Positions 58,341-64,000 of a stretch of 64,000 nucleotides of DNA are shown here, piece by piece. The stretch comes from Caldisericota bacterium (GTDB lineage Bacteria; Caldisericota; Caldisericia; Cryosericales; Cryosericaceae): NCBI GenBank assembly GCA_026390155.1, contig JAPLGL010000052.1:18587-82586 (forward strand), given 5' to 3'. A program made the translations under genes and the position numbers. Positions within the stretch are counted from its first letter, which is position 1, and the number at the start of each line of letters is the position of its first letter. Below the pieces are notes generated by a model that saw nothing but the letters and a program-made list of their open reading frames with translations, did no database searches and was not told where the DNA came from.

Positions 58341-59726
58341 ATGAAGAAGACGAAGGTGTACGTCGGCGGCATGCATTGCGATGCGTGCTCGACCCTGATC
58401 ACCAGTCAGTTCAAGAAGGTCGATGGCGTGCGCGGCGTCAAGGTCGACCTCGGCGCGCAGACCGCCGAGATCATGTATGAAAACCATGTGCCGAGTGTGG
58501 CAGCCCTCAGGGCACGCGCCGAGAAGTTCGGCTACACGGTCTCGACCACGCGTCCTGTGCCGGCCGGACAGCAGAGGATTCCGCTATGGCAGTGGGGTGT
58601 TGCTGCGCTCATCGCCGGCGGCCTGGTCGGGCTCTTTGCCCTGCTCCAGCGCTCGGGTCTGATGAGTGCAATTGGGACAGCGTCGGCCGGGGCAAGCTAC
58701 GGCGTCGCTCTGCTCGTCGGCGTTGTCGCGTCGCTGAGCACGTGCCTGGCCGTTGTCGGGGCCATCGTCATCGCATTCGCCGAGACCTACCAGGCGGCTC
58801 CAGGTGAGAGCGCCGCGTCGGCTGTCGTGCGCCCGAACATCCTCTTCCACATAGGTCGCATCGCCACCTTCGCAGTCCTGGGGGGAGTCCTCGGTCTCAT
58901 CGGTGGGGAGCTGTCGCTCTCGGGTCGGTTCGTTTCTGTCCTGACCATGGCTGTCGCCGTGTTCATGCTGCTCCTCGGTCTCAACATCCTGGGGATCGCT
59001 CCGTCCTTGACGCGTCTGGGCATCAAGATGCCGGCACGCCTGACCTCCGGCCTCGACCGGATGAAAACATCTCGCAGTCCCGTCATGCCGCTCGCGCTTG
59101 GTGGTCTCACGTTCTTCCTCCCGTGCGGGTTCACGCAGAGCATGCAGATCATGGCGCTCGGCTCGGGCAGCATCGTTCGTGGCGCACTCATTATGGGCCT
59201 GTTTGCCGTGGGGACTCTCCCCGTGCTGTTCACGGCGGGCATCACGGCTTCGTGGACGTGCCAGCACCGCGTGGTCGTCTTCCAGAAGGCTGCCGGTCTC
59301 CTGGTGATTGCGTTCGCACTCTTCACGCTCAGCTCGGGCGCACGCCTGTTCGGGTTCACTGGCCGCATTACGCCCGGCACGACTGTGACAACGCCACCCT
59401 CCACAACACCTCCTGTCACAACCCCGCCCGTGACGACGCCTCCGGTCACGACACCGGCGACCAGCCAGCGCATCGAGATGCACGTGAAGTACTCGGGATT
59501 CGAGCCGGCCGTCCTGCACGTCAAGAAGGGCGTACCCGTGACCTTTGCCGTGTTCGGTGACGAGGTGACCGGCTGTACAAGCCGTATCATCATCCCCAGC
59601 CTCAATATCTCAAAAGATATTGCTGCTGGAGAGAATGACATTACCTTCACGCCCACAGCTTCCGGCAACATCCCCTACTCGTGCTGGATGGGCATGGTCC
59701 ATGGCACCATCGTTGTGGACAACTGA
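58341..59726 (+). CDS. HMA domain + TauE/SafE-DsbD-like membrane domain + C-terminal cupredoxin
   Basis: GGMHCDACSTLITSQF; STCLAVVGAIVIAF, FFLPCGFTQSMQIMALGSGS; IEMHVKYSGFEPAVLHVKKGVPVTFAVFGDE..YSCWMGMVHGTI. Confidence 0.88.
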   Translation: MKKTKVYVGGMHCDACSTLITSQFKKVDGVRGVKVDLGAQTAEIMYENHVPSVAALRARAEKFGYTVSTTRPVPAGQQRIPLWQWGVAALIAGGLVGLFALLQRSGLMSAIGTASAGASYGVALLVGVVASLSTCLAVVGAIVIAFAETYQAAPGESAASAVVRPNILFHIGRIATFAVLGGVLGLIGGELSLSGRFVSVLTMAVAVFMLLLGLNILGIAPSLTRLGIKMPARLTSGLDRMKTSRSPVMPLALGGLTFFLPCGFTQSMQIMALGSGSIVRGALIMGLFAVGTLPVLFTAGITASWTCQHRVVVFQKAAGLLVIAFALFTLSSGARLFGFTGRITPGTTVTTPPSTTPPVTTPPVTTPPVTTPATSQRIEMHVKYSGFEPAVLHVKKGVPVTFAVFGDEVTGCTSRIIIPSLNISKDIAAGENDITFTPTASGNIPYSCWMGMVHGTIVVDN

Positions 59727-59736
59727 GGTGGCCGTC

Positions 59737-61101
59737 ATGAACATGAGAAAGGGATTGGCATTCACTCTGTCGCTGGCGATCGCCGCCGGCTGCATGTGGG
59801 TTCCCTCTGTACTGCCCGCCGACGCAGCGTCCGTGAAGACCATCGTCCTGCGCGTGGGCGACCCCGTGATGCAGGTGGATGCCGTGCGCACCTTTATCGA
59901 CGCGACCGGGGCAGTCCCGGTCATCATCCAGGGACGCACCATGTTGCCAGTGCGCGCAATTGTGGAAGCACTGGGAGGTACCGTGTCATGGGATGCCGGA
60001 CGCAGGGCCGTCGGTGTCGTCCTCGGCGCGAAAACCGTGGAACTCATCATCGCCAAGTCGATGGCGACCGTGAACGGCACATCAGTCGCCATTGACCCGG
60101 CAAACGCCCTCGTCGTCCCGATGATCGTCAAGGCGCGGACGATGCTGCCCGTACGCTTCGTAGCTGAACAGCTCGGAGCCGCCGTCGACTGGGCTCCGGC
60201 GACTCAGGTGGTGACACTCGACTTTGGTGGAACGACCATACTGCCGCCTGCTGCACCTGTTCTCACGGCGCCTGGTGATGGGTCTTCGTCGACCGACAAG
60301 ACGCCATCGCTGGGCTGGAATGCCGTGGACGGGGCGGCGACGTATCGGGTCGTTCTCCACAAGGGGACGGACGTTGTCCTCGACAAGCCAGGTTTGACTG
60401 CACTCTCGCTCAGTGTTCCAGCAGGACTTCTGACTGCCGGTACCTACAGCTGGACCGTAACAGCAACGGGACCCGGAGGGACCAGCGTACCACAGGCGAA
60501 GCCCTTTGTGTTCACCGTGAAGGAACTGATACTGCCGCCTGCTGCACCCGTTCTCACGGCGCCTGGTGATAGGTCTTCGTCGACCGACAAGACGCCATCG
60601 CTGGGCTGGAATGCCGTGGACGGGGCGGCGACGTATCGGGTCGTCCTCCGCAGGGGGACGGACGTCATCCTCGACAAGTCAGGTTTGACTGCACTCTCAC
60701 TCACTGTTCCTGCAGGGCTCCTGACTGCCGGCACCTACGGCTGGACCGTAACAGCAACGGGACCCGGAGGGACCAGTCCGGCACAGGCGAAGGCCTTCAC
60801 GTTCACGGTGAAGGACCCGGTGGTCCAGCCACTTGCCCAGACCGTCGAGATGCACGTCAAGTACTCCGGCTGGGACCCCGCGACCATCCACATCAAGGCG
60901 GGAGCGCGGGTCACCTGGAACATCTGGGGAGATGAGATCACGTCCTGCACGAACCGCATCATCGTACCGAGCCTCAGCATCTCACAAGCGCTGACGGCCG
61001 GCAAGAATGTCATCACGTTCACCGCTCCCTCTGCCGCAGGTACCGTGCCCTTCTCATGCTGGATGGGCATGGTGCGAGGGCAGTTTATCGTGGACCCGTA
61101 G
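59737..61101 (+). CDS. Exported protein: copper-amine-oxidase-like stalk domain, two ~97-aa repeats, C-terminal cupredoxin
   Basis: VIIQGRTMLPVRAIVEALGG; duplicated PPAAPVLTAPGD.SSSTDKTPSLGWNAVDGAATYRVVL; VKYSGWDPATIHIKAGARVTW..FSCWMGMVRG. Confidence 0.85.
   Translation: MNMRKGLAFTLSLAIAAGCMWVPSVLPADAASVKTIVLRVGDPVMQVDAVRTFIDATGAVPVIIQGRTMLPVRAIVEALGGTVSWDAGRRAVGVVLGAKTVELIIAKSMATVNGTSVAIDPANALVVPMIVKARTMLPVRFVAEQLGAAVDWAPATQVVTLDFGGTTILPPAAPVLTAPGDGSSSTDKTPSLGWNAVDGAATYRVVLHKGTDVVLDKPGLTALSLSVPAGLLTAGTYSWTVTATGPGGTSVPQAKPFVFTVKELILPPAAPVLTAPGDRSSSTDKTPSLGWNAVDGAATYRVVLRRGTDVILDKSGLTALSLTVPAGLLTAGTYGWTVTATGPGGTSPAQAKAFTFTVKDPVVQPLAQTVEMHVKYSGWDPATIHIKAGARVTWNIWGDEITSCTNRIIVPSLSISQALTAGKNVITFTAPSAAGTVPFSCWMGMVRGQFIVDP
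60241..60822 (+). repeat. Two tandem 291-bp intragenic repeats (97 aa each, FN3-like)
   Basis: CTGCCGCCTGCTGCACC starts at 60241 and 60532, highly similar over most of the unit. Confidence 0.8.
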
Positions 61102-61238
61102 CCCAGGCTTTTCCAGCAGCGTCAGGCGCACGCCGCCCATGTCCGGGCAGCGTGCGGATCGTACTATTCGGCGCCGTTCAAGCCCTCATGCAGCCCACCA
61201 CGTGAGGGGCCGTTTCCCCTTTGTCTACAGAGCCCCCT

Positions 61239-63984
61239 TCATGGCAGGTACGTGATCGTTATCGTTTTGGTTGCATCCACCCAGACGACTGAACACCCAA
61301 GGTTCTCAGAGACAAATCTCAAGGGAAGCATGGTCCTGCCATTGATGATCTCGGGGACCACCTTGACATTCGCCGCATCGATAGGGGTGGTGACGCCATT
61401 CACTCTGGCAGCATTTTTGCCGATCCAGAGTTCAATGGTCGCCCTTCCAAGAGTCACTGTTGCCTTCCTGGCGGTTCCATCCCAGCCAACGGTTCCTCCG
61501 AGTGCTTCGATGATTGTACGTATTGGGACGAGGGTCCTTCCGTTCTTGATGACGGGAGGAGAATCGAGCGTCTTCGAAGTGCCGTTGACGGTGAACATGG
61601 AGTTCCCTATCTGAAGGACGATGATGGTCTGCTTCTTATCCTGCTCGAATTTTACGTCGATGTTGTGGTTTGAGGTCACGTTAGAGAAGGTGTAGGAAGA
61701 GATGTTTTCCTGTAATACTCCATCGACCGAAAATTCGGCGATATGGAAGCCGGTATTCGCAGCGATGATGAAGGTTATGCTTCCACCCTGGAGGACGGTC
61801 TGCACCGTGTTCGGGGTGATGGTGCCCCAGAGACTGGCAGAAGGCGTCAGCGTGTACGTCGGGATTGCAGTGAAGGTCGCCGTGACGGTCTTATCTGCAT
61901 CCATGGTAACGGTCGGGGGAATCGTGGGAGAGTCACTTTTGTTCCACTCCCAGCCGGTGAAGGTGTATCCAGCGGCGGGGATGGCCGTGAGGGTGACGAT
62001 CGTGCCAGGAGCGTAGGAAGACTGGTCAGGGGACTTGGTAATGGTACCTCCAGAGGAAGGAGAAGCAGTGGTGGTAAGGGCATAAGAAGACACAACATCA
62101 TACTGGAAGACGCCATCATCGGTACCAGCATACAAAGTGGCAGGAGTGAGAGGCTTGATGCTAAGAGAGAGGACATTCGTGAGGGTGAGACCAGTGTTGA
62201 CTGCCGCCCAGTTGGCGCCGCTGTCCGTGGAGCGGAAGACACCACCACCCCAGGTGCCGGCATACAGGGTGACAGGGGTAAGGGGATTGATGGCAAGAGA
62301 GAGGACCATCCCATTGAGACCAGTGGCAGTCCAGTGGTCGCCGCCGTCCGTGGAGCGGAAGACGCCGCCACCATTGGTGCCAGCGTACAGGGTGGTAGGG
62401 GTGGCAGGGTTGATGGCAAGAGAGCGGACACCCCCCTGACCGGTGAGACCAGTGGCAGACCAGTGGTCGCCGCCGTCCGTGGAGCGGAAGATCCCATCAT
62501 CGGTACCAGAATACAGGGTGGCAGACGTAAGGGGATTGATGGCAAGAGAGAGGACAGCCCCATTGAGACCACTGTTCACCACAGTCCAGGTCGTGCCACT
62601 GTCCGTGGAACGGCAGATGCCACCCTCAGTACCAGCATACAGGGTAGAAGGGGTAGCAGGGTTGATGGCGAGGGAGGTGACCCACGCATCGGTGAGACCA
62701 GTGTTCACCGCAGTCCAGGTCGTGCCACTGTCCGTGGAACGGCAGACGCTACCAGGTGCCAGCATACAGGGTGGCAGGGGCAAGGGGATCGATGGAAAGA
62801 GAGAGGACAGTCCCATTGAGACCACTGTTCACCGCCGTCCAGGTCGTGCCACTGTCCGTGGAGCGGAAGACGCCACCATCGGTGCTGGCATACAGGGTGG
62901 CAGGAGTAAGGGGATTGATGGCAACGGAGATGACCGCCCCCTTCGTGAGACCAGTGTTCACCGCCGTCCAGGTCGTGCCACTGTCCGTGGAGCGGAAGAC
63001 ACCACCACCCTCGGTCCCAGCATACAGGGTGGCAGGGGTAAAGGGATTGATGGCAAGACACTGGACATTCGTGCGGGTGAGACCAGTGTTCACCGCAGTC
63101 CAGGTCGTGCCACTGTCCGCGGAGCGACAGACGCCACGGTCGGTCCCAGCATACAGGGTAGCAGGGATAAGGGGATTGATGGCAAGAGAGAAGACAGTCC
63201 CAGGGGTGATGCCACTATTCACCGCAGTCCAAGTGGTGCCACTGTCTATAGAGCGACAGACGCCACGGTCGGTCCCAGCATACAGGGTAGCAGGGGTAAG
63301 GGGATCGATGGCAAGAGAGAAGACAGTCCCAGGGGTGAGGCCACTATTCACCGCAGTCCAAGTGGTACCGCTGTCCGTGGAGCGGCAAACGCCGCCCTTG
63401 ACATCGGCACCAGCATACAGGGTAGAAGGGGTAGCAGGGTTGATGGCCAGACACCGGACATTCGTGTTGGTGAGGCCACTGTCCACCACCGTCCAGGTGG
63501 TGCCACTGTCTATAGAACGACAGACGCCACGGTCGGTCCCAGCATACAGGGTGGCAGGGGTGAGGGGATTGATGGCAAGAGAGAAGACAGTCCCAGGGGT
63601 GATGCCACTATTCACCGCAGTCCAAGTGGTGCCGCTGTCCGTGGAGCGGAAGACTCCACCATGGGTGCCGGCATACAGCGTGGCAGGGGTGAGGGGATTG
63701 ATGGCAAGAGAGAAGATAGTCACAGGGGTCAGGCCACTATTCACCACAGTCCAGGTGGTGCCACTGTCTATGGAACGGCAGATGCCACGGTCGGTCCCAG
63801 CATACAGGGTGGCAGGGGTGAGGGGATTGATGGTAAGACAGTGGACGGTACTCGCATAAAGCGGCAGCTGTGTCCAGGTCCCCGTATCTGCTGCCCCTGC
63901 AGTGGGGACACCAGCCACCACACCCGAAAGGCTCAGGACGAGACACACAATCAGTGTCAAGACAAAGCGGACGGATTGTTTCAT
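61239..63984 (-). pseudogene. BNR/YCF48-like 14-repeat exported protein with C-terminal stalk domain, split by a 1-nt frameshift near 62754 (ORFs 62749-63984 and 61239-62825)
   Basis: ORF1: signal peptide and nine TLYAGT.GG.CRS.DSGTTW repeats ending in AGTW-stop; ORF2 continues in another frame with GSVCRSTDSGTTW and five more repeats; removing one base restores AGTGSVCRSTDSG. Confidence 0.75.
62100..63860 (-). repeat. Tandem ~129-bp (43-aa) coding repeats
   Basis: CCAGCATACAGGGT recurs at 129 bp spacing (63147, 63276, 63411 [135], 63540...). Confidence 0.85.
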
Positions 63985-64000
63985 AGTCAACGCCTCCTTT

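Noticed and set aside
61743-62819. 358-aa plus-strand ORF
   Set aside because: Antisense to the BNR/stalk coding sequence, low-complexity artefact of repeats
62756-63859. 367-aa plus-strand ORF (VAGVRGLMAREKTVPGVRPLFTAVQVVPLSVERKTPP repeats)
   Set aside because: Antisense shadow of the BNR-repeat gene; no signal peptide or recognised domain
62100-63860. Regularly spaced repeats suggesting a CRISPR array
   Set aside because: Units are ~129 bp with no distinct spacers and translate as 43-aa protein repeats on the minus strand
1-64000. tRNA, rRNA, tmRNA genes
   Set aside because: Scanned intergenic regions for T-loop (GGTTCGA) and conserved rRNA motifs without convincing hits; a tRNAscan/Infernal run would be decisive

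Overview
A gene-dense, high-GC bacterial chromosomal segment. I find no rRNA, tRNA, CRISPR array or prophage. I support about 55 CDSs. Main blocks: (i) a LemA + three tandem DUF2207 operon (1-4646, minus); (ii) a YtrA-type GntR/ABC operon (6014-7861) and an ABC-2 export cassette (8917-12300); (iii) a three-gene module of unknown function (15533-16763); (iv) a SUOX-fold lipoprotein, endonuclease IV and a radical SAM protein; (v) a heterodimeric ABC exporter (21068-24960), a PEGA-domain pseudokinase (25068-27467), a branched-polyamine synthase BpsA homologue, NUDIX and YifB/ComM; (vi) korAB, OYE, pncB/pncA; (vii) a large modular lytic-transglycosylase surface protein; (viii) a RAYT (REP-associated tyrosine transposase) with REP-like hairpins, then uvrB; (ix) three transporters, a Ser-type proteasome-like Ntn hydrolase and an ECF sigma factor; (x) a copper-homeostasis operon (CopA, CopZ, unknown secreted protein, CsoR, HMA-TauE-cupredoxin fusion, stalk-domain cupredoxin); (xi) a frameshifted 14-repeat BNR-like surface protein. 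Main points for follow-up: the RAYT/REP system, whose hairpins sit at gene 3' ends and supply or abut stop codons; the Ser1 proteasome-like hydrolase; the pseudokinase; the unknown three-gene module; the copper operon with a CsoR-like operator; and the recurring copper-amine-oxidase-like stalk domain in exported proteins. Taxonomy cannot be read directly; the gene mix is loosely reminiscent of Caldisericota/Cryosericum-like bacteria (low-confidence inference). All homology calls are from memory of family motifs; no searches were run.
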